This document shows positions 53,145-61,211 of a stretch of 64,000 bases of DNA, one piece after another. Below the pieces are notes generated by a model that searched no databases, was not told the origin of the DNA, and worked only from the letters and a program-made list of their open reading frames with translations. Source of the DNA: Amycolatopsis methanolica 239 (lineage in GTDB: Bacteria; Actinomycetota; Actinomycetes; Mycobacteriales; Pseudonocardiaceae); the NCBI RefSeq assembly GCF_000739085.1, contig NZ_CP009110.1, forward strand, positions 5,146,001 to 5,210,000, read 5' to 3'. Positions within the stretch are counted from its first letter, which is position 1. Every line of letters starts with the position of its first letter. The position numbers and the translations under genes were made by a program.

Positions 53145-53699
53145 ATGCTCGTCCGGCGTCTGTCCGTCGCGCTCGCTCTGGCCGGCACGGTGCTGCTGGC
53201 CTCCGCGCCCGCCGCATCGGCCCACACCACGCTGCAGAGCAGCGACCCGGCCGAAGGCGCGGCGCTGTCGGCCGCGCCGCAGCAGGTGAGCCTCAAGTTC
53301 GGCGGCGCGTTCACGCTGCCCGCCGACCCGATCCGGATCACCGGACCGGACGGCGCGCAGTGGTCGGTCGGCCCGGCGACGGTGACCGAGCGGACCGTCA
53401 CCGCGCCGGTCCAGCCGTCCGGCCCAGCCGGGGCCTACGTGCTCACCTGGTCGATCGTCGCGGCCGATGGTGACCCGGTCACCGGCCGGATCAACTTCTC
53501 GCTCACGGCGCCCGCCTCGACACCGTCGCCGAGTGCGGTCACGCACTCGTTCATCGCCACGGAGACCCCGGCCGCCCCGCAGGCGGCCGGAACGTCGGAC
53601 GACGGCGGCTTCCCGGCCTGGGCGTGGATCGTCATCGCCGTGGTCGTGGTCGCCGCCGTCGTCGCGGTCATCGTCCGGGGGCGGCGTTCATCGAGCTGA
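53145..53699 (+). CDS. CopC-domain copper-binding protein, membrane anchored
   Basis: A 184-residue exported protein. The signal peptide (1-26) ends ASA, so the mature chain would start with His27, the N-terminal Cu(II) ligand of CopC proteins. The CopC beta-barrel (27-125: HTTLQSSDPAEGAALSAAP, VSLKFGGAF, YVLTWSIVAADGDPVTGRINF) is followed by a Ser/Thr/Pro linker and one C-terminal helix (about 157-178) with RGRRSSS at the inside. It may scavenge or deliver periplasm-side copper. No CopD is adjacent. ATG follows AGGAAGG. Its 3' end overlaps the convergent DUF2268 gene by 32 bp. Confidence 0.9.
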   Translation: MLVRRLSVALALAGTVLLASAPAASAHTTLQSSDPAEGAALSAAPQQVSLKFGGAFTLPADPIRITGPDGAQWSVGPATVTERTVTAPVQPSGPAGAYVLTWSIVAADGDPVTGRINFSLTAPASTPSPSAVTHSFIATETPAAPQAAGTSDDGGFPAWAWIVIAVVVVAAVVAVIVRGRRSSS

Positions 53700-54570
53700 G
53701 GGCGGTGTCGATGACCTCCCGGCTGTCCACCAGCAGCGCCTGCGCCGCGGTGCGTCCCGTCGCGGCCAGGTACGCGTCGACCAGCCGGTTGCCCACGGCG
53801 TAACCGGCGCCGGTGGGCAGTCCGACCGGGGTGGTGCCGTACCGGATCGCGTGCGCGTCGCCGTGCACCCACGCGGTGAAGTTCTGCATGCCGGAAACCT
53901 CCAGGCCGGAGACGACCTTGTCGAACACCGCGTCGTCGTGCAGGTGCGGCACGCCGACACGGGCGTAGCCGAGCTCGTCGCCGTACAGCTGGCGCGCGAA
54001 CGCGTCCGCCAGCCCCTCGGACACCACCTGCTCCCCCACCGTGACCGTCGCCGGGTCCCAGACCACACCGCCGCTGGAGTAGCGGAGGTTGTGGTTCAGC
54101 TCGTGGACCGCCGTCGCCTCCAGCCGCGCCAGGTTCTCCGGGAACGGCCAGAAGTTGAGGAACAGGTAGCCGGACACGCTGCCGTTGGCCGCCATGCCCA
54201 GACTCGTGCCCATGAAGTGCTCGTCAGCGGGGTCGCCGAGGACGATCAGGACGGTCATGTCAGGCACCGCGAGCTCCGGGGTCGCCTCCAGCTGCACGGC
54301 GAGGGCGTCCCGCAGCGCGCGCTCGATCCGGCCCCACGCGTCCGCGTCGTGCAACGCCTCCAGCGCCTCCAGGCACCGGTCCTCGTCGCGGTCGAGCGGG
54401 AAACCCGAGCCCATGCGGTGCATCGCGACGAGGTCGACCTCGCCGGGGAAGTATCGGTACATGCCGGCGGCGGGCCGCAGCATTTCCTCGAGCAGCGTGG
54501 CCCGCTCCTCCCGCGGGGCGCGCAGGATCCGCCGCATGGCGGGGTAGGTGTCCAGAACCGTGATCGTCAT
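53668..54570 (-). CDS. DUF2268 putative zinc protease
   Basis: A 300-residue protein with the gluzincin-type zinc motif HELNH (156-160) and a downstream EGLADAFA (about 192-199) that would give the third ligand. DUF2268 proteins are predicted Zn-dependent proteases; no signal peptide is seen, so it is probably cytoplasmic. ATG 54570 lies only a few bases after the -10 of a MerR-type promoter, so translation is probably leaderless. DUF2268 genes in actinomycetes are often controlled by MerR/TipA-type activators; none is encoded in this window. Confidence 0.88.
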   Translation of the reverse strand: MTITVLDTYPAMRRILRAPREERATLLEEMLRPAAGMYRYFPGEVDLVAMHRMGSGFPLDRDEDRCLEALEALHDADAWGRIERALRDALAVQLEATPELAVPDMTVLIVLGDPADEHFMGTSLGMAANGSVSGYLFLNFWPFPENLARLEATAVHELNHNLRYSSGGVVWDPATVTVGEQVVSEGLADAFARQLYGDELGYARVGVPHLHDDAVFDKVVSGLEVSGMQNFTAWVHGDAHAIRYGTTPVGLPTGAGYAVGNRLVDAYLAATGRTAAQALLVDSREVIDTALSSMNAAPGR

Positions 54571-54579
54571 GAGCCCGAC

Positions 54580-54608
54580 GTTAAAGTCTCCAGCTACGGG
54601 AGACTCAA
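54580..54608 (-). promoter_or_regulatory. MerR-type promoter of the DUF2268 gene
   Basis: Minus strand: TTGAGT (54608-54603), 19 bp, TAACGT (54583-54578). The over-long spacer holds the dyad AGTCTCC-N7-GGAGACT (54585-54605). A 19-bp spacer with the dyad centred between -35 and -10 is the hallmark of MerR-family activators, which untwist the DNA. Transcription would begin at or next to the ATG. Confidence 0.82.
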
Positions 54609-54613
54609 CCCGT

Positions 54614-55198
54614 TTAGAGCATCGGCACGAGCATCACAGTCATTCCGGCGCCCATGACGGCCCGCGCGGCGCCGGAGCCGCGGCCGACCGGCCCGCCCCG
54701 CACCGCACGCCAGCCGGACAGTGCGACGTCGGCGGCGAAGTACACGACCAGACCGGCCATCACGGCGGGCAGCAGGAACCCTGCGGACGCGCTGGAGTGG
54801 CCGCCGTGGTCACCGCTCGCCGCCGGCGCGCCACCCATGGCGCTGACCATCGCCAGCATCGCCACCGCGCCCAGCAGGTGGTGCGTCGCCGCGGAGCGCC
54901 ACCGCGGCAGCCCGGGGGCGGCGCGGAACAGCGTGGCCGCGAACCAGGCGGCCATCGCCACGAACACTGCGTTCCGGGCGATCGCCGGGACGGAGTTGCC
55001 CCACGGCACGAACATCAGCGCCATCGCCACGGCCATCACCGAGTGCGCGAGCGCGGATTCGCGGTCGCCGGTCACCCCGTCGCAGCACGCCGCCCAGGAG
55101 CGGGTCGCGGGGGCGAGGACCTGGATCAGGGAGAAGATCGCGAGCACCGTGAACAGGCCGGCCAGCGACCAGCCGAGCCATGCCGGGGACGAGAACAT
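54614..55198 (-). CDS. DUF5134 membrane protein
   Basis: A 194-residue protein with five to six hydrophobic segments (starting WLGWSLAGLFTVLAIFSLIQ) and a His-rich loop GDHGGHSS near residue 130. RDRESALAHSVMAVAMALMFVPWG and ATHHLLGAVAMLAMV place His residues at membrane edges, typical of DUF5134. Such genes often lie near copper-handling genes (CopC/CopD, M56 peptidase), which fits the copC gene nearby, but a copper role is only suggested by context. It ends 6 bp before the MerR-type promoter of the next gene. Confidence 0.8.
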   Translation of the reverse strand: MFSSPAWLGWSLAGLFTVLAIFSLIQVLAPATRSWAACCDGVTGDRESALAHSVMAVAMALMFVPWGNSVPAIARNAVFVAMAAWFAATLFRAAPGLPRWRSAATHHLLGAVAMLAMVSAMGGAPAASGDHGGHSSASAGFLLPAVMAGLVVYFAADVALSGWRAVRGGPVGRGSGAARAVMGAGMTVMLVPML

Positions 55199-55367
55199 GC
55201 GGGCCACCTTTCGCGCGGATCGGATCACGATATCGTTGGCGGACAAGGAAAAACACGCTCGCCGGGCGGGGGTGAAAAGTCCCACGGCCGGGAACTCCCT
55301 GGCCGTTCCGGACGACTCGGCGGGGATACGCGTCGCCACCGGTCCCGGCCCGTGATCTCATATCCGT

Positions 55368-55868
55368 ATGAGCAGCCTGGACCATCCGGCGGTGGCGAAG
55401 GTCGCTGCCGCGCTCGCCGAGGCCGGCCGTCACGACGCCGCTGCCGGCATCCGCATCCTGCCGGCCGAAGTGCGTACGGCCGCGCAGGCCGCCGAGGCCC
55501 TCGGGGTCGAGACCGGCGCGATCGCCAACAGCCTCGTCTTCCGCGCGGTGTTCGCCGACCGCACCGTCCCGCTGCTGTCGCTGACCTCGGGCGCCCACCG
55601 GGCCAACACGGACACGCTCGCCGCACTGGTCGGCGCCGAGTCGGTCGAGAAGGCCGACCCGGCGTTCGTGCGGGAGCACACCGGGCAGGCCATCGGCGGT
55701 GTCGCCCCGGTCGGGCACCCGGCCCCGGTGCTCACCCTCGTCGACACCGCGCTGCAGGCGTACGACACCGTGTGGGCGGCGGCCGGGCACGCCAAGTCGG
55801 TCTTCCCGACCACCTTCGCCGACCTCGTCGCCGTCACCGGCGGACAGCCCGCGGACGTCGCGTCATGA
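55368..55868 (+). CDS. YbaK/EbsC-family aminoacyl-tRNA deacylase
   Basis: A 166-residue trans-editing protein of the YbaK/ProX fold. It has the pattern EVRTAAQAAEALGVETGAIANSLVF, LLSLTSGAHRANTDTLAALVG and GQAIGGVAPVGHPAP (loop lining the active site), with the catalytic-type Lys expected in the KADPAFVREHTGQAIGG region (K at about 99). Members remove wrongly attached amino acids from tRNA (for example Ala- or Cys-tRNA(Pro)). It overlaps the GNAT gene by 4 bp (ATGA). Confidence 0.9.
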   Translation: MSSLDHPAVAKVAAALAEAGRHDAAAGIRILPAEVRTAAQAAEALGVETGAIANSLVFRAVFADRTVPLLSLTSGAHRANTDTLAALVGAESVEKADPAFVREHTGQAIGGVAPVGHPAPVLTLVDTALQAYDTVWAAAGHAKSVFPTTFADLVAVTGGQPADVAS

Positions 55869-56434
55869 CCACGTCCCTGGACTACACGCAGCTGTCCGCC
55901 GACGACTTCCGCACTCGCCTGCGGGAAGCGCTCGCCATCTACGTCGAGGCGATGCGCTACCCGCCGGGCACGGCCGAGCAGCGCGCCCCGATGTGGCTCA
56001 CGCACGCGCTACGCGAGGGCTGGCGCTGCATCGCCGCGTTCGACGCCGAGGGCACGATGCTAGGCATCGCCTACGGCTACCGGGGCGCGCCCGGCCAGTG
56101 GTGGCACGAGCAGGTGCGGCGCGGGCTGACCTCCGCGGGCGGCGAGCAGCTCGCCCAGCAGTGGCTGGCCGACTACTTCGAGCTGACCGAGATCCACGTC
56201 CGACCGGCGAGCCAGGCCCGCGGGATCGGCGAGGACCTGCTGCGCCGCCTGCTCGACGGCGTGGACAGCAGGCACGTCCTGCTATCCACGCCGGAGGGGC
56301 CGAGCCGGGCGTGGAAGCTGTACCGGCGCCTGGGTTTCGTCGACGCGCTGCGCGACTACCACTTCGCCGGTGATCCACGCCCGTTCGCCATCCTCGGCCG
56401 CACCCTGCCGCTGGCGCCTCAGGACCGCAGGTAG
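55865..56434 (+). CDS. GNAT-family N-acetyltransferase
   Basis: A 189-residue acetyltransferase of the Acetyltransf_1 type: FELTEIHVRPASQARGIGEDLLRRLLDG (in two halves) carries the acetyl-CoA binding R/Q-x-x-G-I-G signature, and RAWKLYRRLGFVDALRDYHF is the C-terminal motif. Translationally coupled to the YbaK-type gene by ATGA; substrate unknown. Its last 16 bp overlap the convergent EamA gene. Confidence 0.9.
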   Translation: MTTSLDYTQLSADDFRTRLREALAIYVEAMRYPPGTAEQRAPMWLTHALREGWRCIAAFDAEGTMLGIAYGYRGAPGQWWHEQVRRGLTSAGGEQLAQQWLADYFELTEIHVRPASQARGIGEDLLRRLLDGVDSRHVLLSTPEGPSRAWKLYRRLGFVDALRDYHFAGDPRPFAILGRTLPLAPQDRR

Positions 56435-57312
56435 CCCACCAGCAGTCCGGCGCCCAGCAGCGCGGCGCCGCACCAGCCCTGGACGCCGAGGTCCTCGTGC
56501 AGGACGACGGCGGACAGGATCGCCGCGGTGAGGGGTTCCAGCAGGGTCGCGAGCGCCGCGACGACGGGCCGCGCGGTGCCGAGAACGCGGAAGTACAGCA
56601 CGTACCCCAGCCCGGTCGGCACGACGCCGAAGTACAGCGCGACCGCGAGGACGTCCAGCCGCAGCGGGAGCGCCATGCCGAGGACCAGGCCGGCGGGCAG
56701 CAGCAGCAACCCGCCGGTGAGCAGCCCGAACGCGGTGGTGCGCTGGTAGTCCAGGCCTTCGACGGGACGGCGCAGCGCCAGCGTCAGCACGCTGAAACCC
56801 GCGCCGGCGGTCAGTGCGAACGCCACGCCGCCGAGCAGCCGCCAGCCGCCGTGGCCGGGGGTGGCGGACAGCAGGGCCAGCCCGGCCAGCCCGAGTGCGA
56901 CCGAAACGAGGGTCAGCGGGCCGGGCAGGTGGCGGGCGCGGATCGCCGTGGCAGCGGTGACGAAGACCGGCACGCTGCCGATCGTGACCATCGTCGCGGT
57001 GCCGACCGAGGTCAGCGTGACCGCGGCGAAGTACGCCGCCTGGAACGAGCCGAGGAGCCCGCCGGCCAGCGCGATCCGGCGGACCACCGGCTTGGTCCAG
57101 ACCATCCCGCGCAGGCCGCGAGAGAGCCACAGGAACACCACGAGCGCGCCGCCGCCGAGCAGCAACCGGTACGTGGCAACGGAAATCGCGGAGAGACCAC
57201 CGCGGGTGGCGAGCAGCGACCCGGACAGGCCGCCGGTGCCCCACAGCACCCCGGCGACGAGCAGGGTCAACGACGATCGGGCGCGCGCGGGCGCCTCGAC
57301 GGAAACGGACAT
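56419..57312 (-). CDS. EamA/DMT-family permease
   Basis: A 297-residue drug/metabolite transporter with ten membrane segments in two EamA repeats (WGTGGLSGSLLATRGGLSA start of repeat 1; WRLLGGVAFALTAGAGFSVL start of repeat 2, ending ARPVVAALATLLEPLTAAIL then YLRS). Probably an exporter of amino acids or small metabolites. ATG 57312. Three consecutive inverted repeats lie upstream, two of which would fall in its leader or promoter. Confidence 0.9.
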   Translation of the reverse strand: MSVSVEAPARARSSLTLLVAGVLWGTGGLSGSLLATRGGLSAISVATYRLLLGGGALVVFLWLSRGLRGMVWTKPVVRRIALAGGLLGSFQAAYFAAVTLTSVGTATMVTIGSVPVFVTAATAIRARHLPGPLTLVSVALGLAGLALLSATPGHGGWRLLGGVAFALTAGAGFSVLTLALRRPVEGLDYQRTTAFGLLTGGLLLLPAGLVLGMALPLRLDVLAVALYFGVVPTGLGYVLYFRVLGTARPVVAALATLLEPLTAAILSAVVLHEDLGVQGWCGAALLGAGLLVGYLRS

Positions 57313-57365
57313 GGAAATTCGCTCCAGCGTCTTGTGTGGACAGTGCCGTGGACGCGGGGCGATGC

Positions 57366-57445
57366 GGCATCACGCGAACACGTGATGCCTTGTGGCGCCG
57401 CACAAATGCGGCGAGAAGCGACCGCCCCGCTAGGCCGGGGGCGGT
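57366..57445. promoter_or_regulatory. Three consecutive stem-loops between EamA and DUF885 genes
   Basis: GGCATCACG-N6-CGTGATGCC (57366-57389), CGCCGCA-CAAA-TGCGGCG (57396-57413) and ACCGCCCC-N9-GGGGCGGT (57421-57445). The last lies 38 bp after the DUF885 stop on the minus strand and is probably its terminator. The first two lie in the leader or promoter of the EamA gene; the first, symmetric and less GC-rich, could be a protein-binding site. Confidence 0.65.
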
Positions 57446-57482
57446 GGGGTGACGAGGAAGACCCGGTGCATCACGATGTCCT

Positions 57483-59144
57483 TCAGTCGAGTTCGGCGAG
57501 CTGTTCGCGGAGGGTGTCGAGGCCCATGCCGCCGAGACGGAGGGCCTTGGTGTGGAAGTCCTTGAGGTCGAACGCGTCGCCCTGGCGCTTGCGCGCGTCC
57601 TCACGCGCCTCGATCCACAAGCGCTCCCCCAGCTTGTACGCCGGGGCCTGGCCGGGCCAGCCGAGGTAGCGGTTGATCTCGTCGCGCACGAGCGGCTCGT
57701 CGGTGATGGTGCGGGTCAGCATGAACTCCAGGCCGAGGTCGGGCGTCCACCGCTCGCCTTCGTGGAACCCGGTGCCGGACGGGATCTCCAGCTCCAGGTG
57801 CATGCCGAAGTCGACGATCACCCGCGCGGCGCGGAACAGCTGCTCGGACAGCATGCCGAGCAGGTCGCCGTCGTCGGCGAGGTAGCCGAGGTCCTGCATC
57901 AGCCGCTCGGCGTAGAGCGCCCAGCCCTCGCCGTGCCCGGACGTGAACGCCAGGAGCCGCTGGAACCGGTTGAGCGACTGCTCGTGCACGGCGGTGGCGA
58001 TCTGCAGGTGGTGACCCGGCACGCCCTCGTGATAGACGGTGCTGACCTCGCGCCAGGTGGTGAACTCGTCGCGGCCCGGCGGCAGCGACCACCACATGGT
58101 GCCGGGACGGGTGAAGTCCTCGTTCGGGCCCGTGTAGTACGCGCCTGCGCCGCCGCCGGGCGGGGCGATGCGGCAGTCCAAGGCCATCAGCGGATCCGGG
58201 ATGTCGAAGTGCTTGCCGCGCAGGTCGGCGAGCGCGGTGTCGGACAGTTCCTGCATCCACCGCTGGAACGCGTCCCGGCCTTGCACCTGGTAGCGCGGGT
58301 CAGCGTCCAGCGCGGCGGCCGCGTGGGCGAGGGTCCCACCCGGCGCGATGCGCTCGGCGACGGCCTTCATCTCGGCTTCCAGCCGCAGGAACTCGGCCCA
58401 GCCCCACTCGTAGGACTCGCGCGGGTCGAGCTTCGCGCCGATGAAGTAACGCGACCAGAGCCGGTAGGCGTCCTCTCCGACGGCGTCCTTCGCGCGGGCC
58501 TTCGGCGCCAGCTCGGCGCGCAGGAACCCGGCGAGCTCGGCGTAGGCCTCCTGGGCGGCGCGGGCTCCGCGGTCGAGGTCCGCGCGCGGCGCACCCTCGG
58601 GCGCGCCGGCGATCATGTTCTGGAAGAAGCCGGTCTCCCCGGACAGCCCGGCCCACGTCTCGGCCTGCTCGGCGACCTTGGTGACCTGGCGCAGCGCGGG
58701 CGCGTTACCGGCCTCGACGGCGGCCAGCAGGGACGCACGGATGCCGTCGACGGCGTCCGGAACCTTCGCCAGGCGCTTGGCGATGGTCGCCCACTGCTCG
58801 GGCGTGTCGGTGGGCATGAGGTCGAACACCATGCGCAGGTCCTGCACCGGGCTCGCGATGACGTTCAGCGACGCGACGTCCAGGCCGGCGTCGTGGATCT
58901 CCAGGTCCAGCCCGATCCGCTCGGTGAACACGGCCTTGGCGGCGCGCTCCCCCGCGTCGGCCGCCTCGGCGGCGGTGACCGCCTCCAACGCGCGCCGTTC
59001 CAGCGCGGCACGGGCGGCGTAGCCCTCCGGCGAGTAGTCGGTGAGCTGGTCGTCGTAGCCCGGGATGCCCATCTCGGTCGCCGCGACGGGGTGCGCGGCG
59101 GCGAAGTCCTCGACGAACTGGTCACAGATCTGGTGCACGCCCAT
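57483..59144 (-). CDS. DUF885-family metallohydrolase
   Basis: A 553-residue, mainly helical protein, full length for DUF885. The zinc-site motif is HEGVPGHH (about 371-378) followed by a GEGWALYAERLM segment that provides the distal Glu. Substrate-side block GAGAYYTGPNEDFTRPG is typical. Family members resemble M32/M2-type peptidases, so a peptidase or amidase is likely. No signal peptide is seen, so cytoplasmic. ATG 59144 (MGVHQICDQFVEDFAA). Followed by a hairpin; metF lies 31 bp upstream on the same strand. Confidence 0.9.
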   Translation of the reverse strand: MGVHQICDQFVEDFAAAHPVAATEMGIPGYDDQLTDYSPEGYAARAALERRALEAVTAAEAADAGERAAKAVFTERIGLDLEIHDAGLDVASLNVIASPVQDLRMVFDLMPTDTPEQWATIAKRLAKVPDAVDGIRASLLAAVEAGNAPALRQVTKVAEQAETWAGLSGETGFFQNMIAGAPEGAPRADLDRGARAAQEAYAELAGFLRAELAPKARAKDAVGEDAYRLWSRYFIGAKLDPRESYEWGWAEFLRLEAEMKAVAERIAPGGTLAHAAAALDADPRYQVQGRDAFQRWMQELSDTALADLRGKHFDIPDPLMALDCRIAPPGGGAGAYYTGPNEDFTRPGTMWWSLPPGRDEFTTWREVSTVYHEGVPGHHLQIATAVHEQSLNRFQRLLAFTSGHGEGWALYAERLMQDLGYLADDGDLLGMLSEQLFRAARVIVDFGMHLELEIPSGTGFHEGERWTPDLGLEFMLTRTITDEPLVRDEINRYLGWPGQAPAYKLGERLWIEAREDARKRQGDAFDLKDFHTKALRLGGMGLDTLREQLAELD

Positions 59145-59175
59145 GGATGCAACCTACCGAATCCGGCAACCGGAT

Positions 59176-60060
59176 TTACGCGCGCGCGGGCACCAGACCG
59201 AGCCGGTGGACGACCTCGCGGGTCGCCTTGGACCGGTTGAAGGTGTAGAAGTGCAGGTCCGGCACGCCTTCGGCGATGAGCCGTTCGCACAGCTCGGTGA
59301 CCACGTCCAGGCCCTCGGCGCGGAACGCCTTCGGGTCGTCGGCCAGCGGTTCGAGCCGGTCCAGCAGCCGCTGCGGCGCGGGCGCGCCGGACAGCCGGAT
59401 CGTGGTGTGCAGGGTGCGCGGCGTGGTCAGCGGCATCACGCCGGGGATGACCAGCGCGTCGCAGCCCGCGGCGGCGACCCGGTCGCGCAGCCGCAGGAAG
59501 TCCTCGGCCTCGAAGAACAGCTGGGCGATGCCGAAGTCGGCGCCCGCGCGGAACTTGCGCACCAGGTACTTCGTGTCGGTGTCCAGGTCGAGCGAGCGCG
59601 GGTGGCCGTAGGGGAACGCGGAGACGCCGACGCAGAAGTCGCCCAGCGAGCGGACGAGCGCGACCAGCTCCTCGGCGTAGCTCAGGCCCTGCGGGTGCGG
59701 CACCCACTCGCCGTACGGGTCGCCCGGCGGGTCGCCGCGCAGCGCGAGGATGTTGCGCACGCCGACCGCGGCGTACCAGCCGATGACGTTGCGCAACTCG
59801 GCGACGGAGTGGTCCACCGCGGTCAGGTGCGCCATCGGCACCAGCGTGGTCTCGGTCGCCACCCGCGCGATGCTGCGGATGGTGCCGTCCCGGCTCGACC
59901 CGCCCGCGCCGTAGGTGATCGACATATAGGCGGGGTCCAGCGGCTCCAGCTCGCGGATCGACCGCCACAGCACGGCCTCGTCGGCCGCGTCGCGGGGCGG
60001 GAAGAACTCAATGGAGAACGCCGGGGACTCCCCTCGCAGGCGCTCGATCACCGACGTCAT
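59176..60060 (-). CDS. metF: Methylenetetrahydrofolate reductase
   Basis: FAD enzyme reducing 5,10-methylene-THF to 5-methyl-THF for methionine synthesis. The 294-residue TIM barrel has SIEFFPPRDAADE with the catalytic Glu, YGAGGSSRDGT, HLTAVDHS, ILALRGDPP and the FNRSKATREV end. ATG 60060 begins the standard MTSVIERLRGESPAFSIEFF. Upstream lies a 59-bp gap to the transporter gene on the same strand. No SAM riboswitch or MetR-like site was recognised. Confidence 0.96.
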   Translation of the reverse strand: MTSVIERLRGESPAFSIEFFPPRDAADEAVLWRSIRELEPLDPAYMSITYGAGGSSRDGTIRSIARVATETTLVPMAHLTAVDHSVAELRNVIGWYAAVGVRNILALRGDPPGDPYGEWVPHPQGLSYAEELVALVRSLGDFCVGVSAFPYGHPRSLDLDTDTKYLVRKFRAGADFGIAQLFFEAEDFLRLRDRVAAAGCDALVIPGVMPLTTPRTLHTTIRLSGAPAPQRLLDRLEPLADDPKAFRAEGLDVVTELCERLIAEGVPDLHFYTFNRSKATREVVHRLGLVPARA

Positions 60061-60119
60061 GCGGGCAATGGTAACCGGTGTCCGAAAGGTGGGAAATGAG
60101 GTCCGCCACCTGAGAACGG

Positions 60120-61127
60120 CTAACGCACCGCGGCCGCAGCGGGTTGGTCCGCATCGGCCTTGGCGCCCCACCGCCTGGCCAGCACCGCGCAGATCATGAG
60201 CTGGGCCTGGTGGAACAGCATCAGCGGCAGCACGATCAGGGCGACCGTCTGCGCCGGGAACAGGACCGCGGCCATCGGCAGTCCGCTGGCGAGGCTCTTC
60301 TTCGACCCGGCGAAGATGATCGCCACGCGGTCCGCGCGGCCGAAGCCCAGCTTCGGCGTGACCAGTTTGAGGGTCCAGAACACGACGTAGAACAACGCGA
60401 GGTTGACGACCACCAGCCCGCCGAGCGCGAGCGGGGTCAGCTGGTGCCAGATGCCGGCCACGACGCCCTCGCTGAACGCCGCGTAGACGACCATCAGGAT
60501 CACGGTGCGGTCGGCGCGGCCGAGGACCTTCTTGTGACGCGTGAGGAACCCGCCGATCCAGCGGCGCGCGACCTGCCCGGCGATGAACGGCACGAGCAGT
60601 TGCAACACGATCGAGGTGACCGCGTCCAGCGAGAAGCCGTTGCCGGTGCTGTGCAGCAGCAGGCCGACCAGCAGCGGCGTGATGACGATGCCCAGCAGGC
60701 TGGAGAACGACGCGGCGCAGATGGCGGCGGCCACGTTGCCCTTGGCGATCGAGGTGAACGCGATCGAGGAGTTGACCGTCGAGGGCAGCGTGCACAGGAA
60801 GATCACGCCGGCGGCCAGCGCGGGGGTCAGCACGGACGGCACGAGCAGCTTCGTGGTCAGGCCGAGCAGCGGGAACAGCACGAACGTCGTGGCCAGGATC
60901 ACCAGGTGCAGCCGCCAGTGCTTGAAGCCGGCCACGGCCTCGGCGGTAGACAGGCGCGCGCCGTAGAGGAAGAACAGCGCACCGACGCCGATCGAGGTGA
61001 CCCAGGACGCGATCTCCGCGCCCTGGCCGCGCGCCGGCACCAGGCAGGCGATCCCGACCGCGGCGAGGATGCCGACGACGAACGGGTCGATGCGGAGCTT
61101 GGCGAGGAGCGCGGCGGGACTTTTCAC
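60120..61127 (-). CDS. Bile acid:sodium symporter-like carrier (YfeH type)
   Basis: A 335-residue membrane protein with ten hydrophobic segments of the BASS/SBF-like fold: LFFLYGARLSTAEAVAGFKHWRLHL, FLCTLPSTVNSSIAFTSIAKGNVAAA (the discontinuous helix with the ion-site) and FAGSKKSLASGLPMAAVLFP. The YfeH/PanS branch carries organic anions rather than bile acids. ATG 61127. The divergent LysR regulator (start 61212, 84-bp gap) is the probable controller, sensing the transported compound (inference). Confidence 0.9.
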   Translation of the reverse strand: MKSPAALLAKLRIDPFVVGILAAVGIACLVPARGQGAEIASWVTSIGVGALFFLYGARLSTAEAVAGFKHWRLHLVILATTFVLFPLLGLTTKLLVPSVLTPALAAGVIFLCTLPSTVNSSIAFTSIAKGNVAAAICAASFSSLLGIVITPLLVGLLLHSTGNGFSLDAVTSIVLQLLVPFIAGQVARRWIGGFLTRHKKVLGRADRTVILMVVYAAFSEGVVAGIWHQLTPLALGGLVVVNLALFYVVFWTLKLVTPKLGFGRADRVAIIFAGSKKSLASGLPMAAVLFPAQTVALIVLPLMLFHQAQLMICAVLARRWGAKADADQPAAAAVR

Positions 61128-61211
61128 GCTCCCGATGGTCCGCCGTACTGGGGCGATTGTGAAGTATGATGAAGGGCATAACTGCTATCGCGATTCGTTC
61201 TGGATGCCGGC
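61128..61211. promoter_or_regulatory. Divergent promoter region of the carrier and LysR genes
   Basis: The 84-bp gap is notably A/T-rich (GTGAAGTATGATGAAGGGCA then TAACTGCTATCGCGATTCG). CATACT on the minus strand near 61165 could be the carrier's -10. AT-x11-AT-like half-sites are visible, but no clean T-N11-A dyad can be picked out. Confidence 0.45.

Noticed and set aside
59145..60120. SAM riboswitch or other RNA switch around metF
   Set aside because: The 59-bp gap upstream is too short and no conserved core was recognised.
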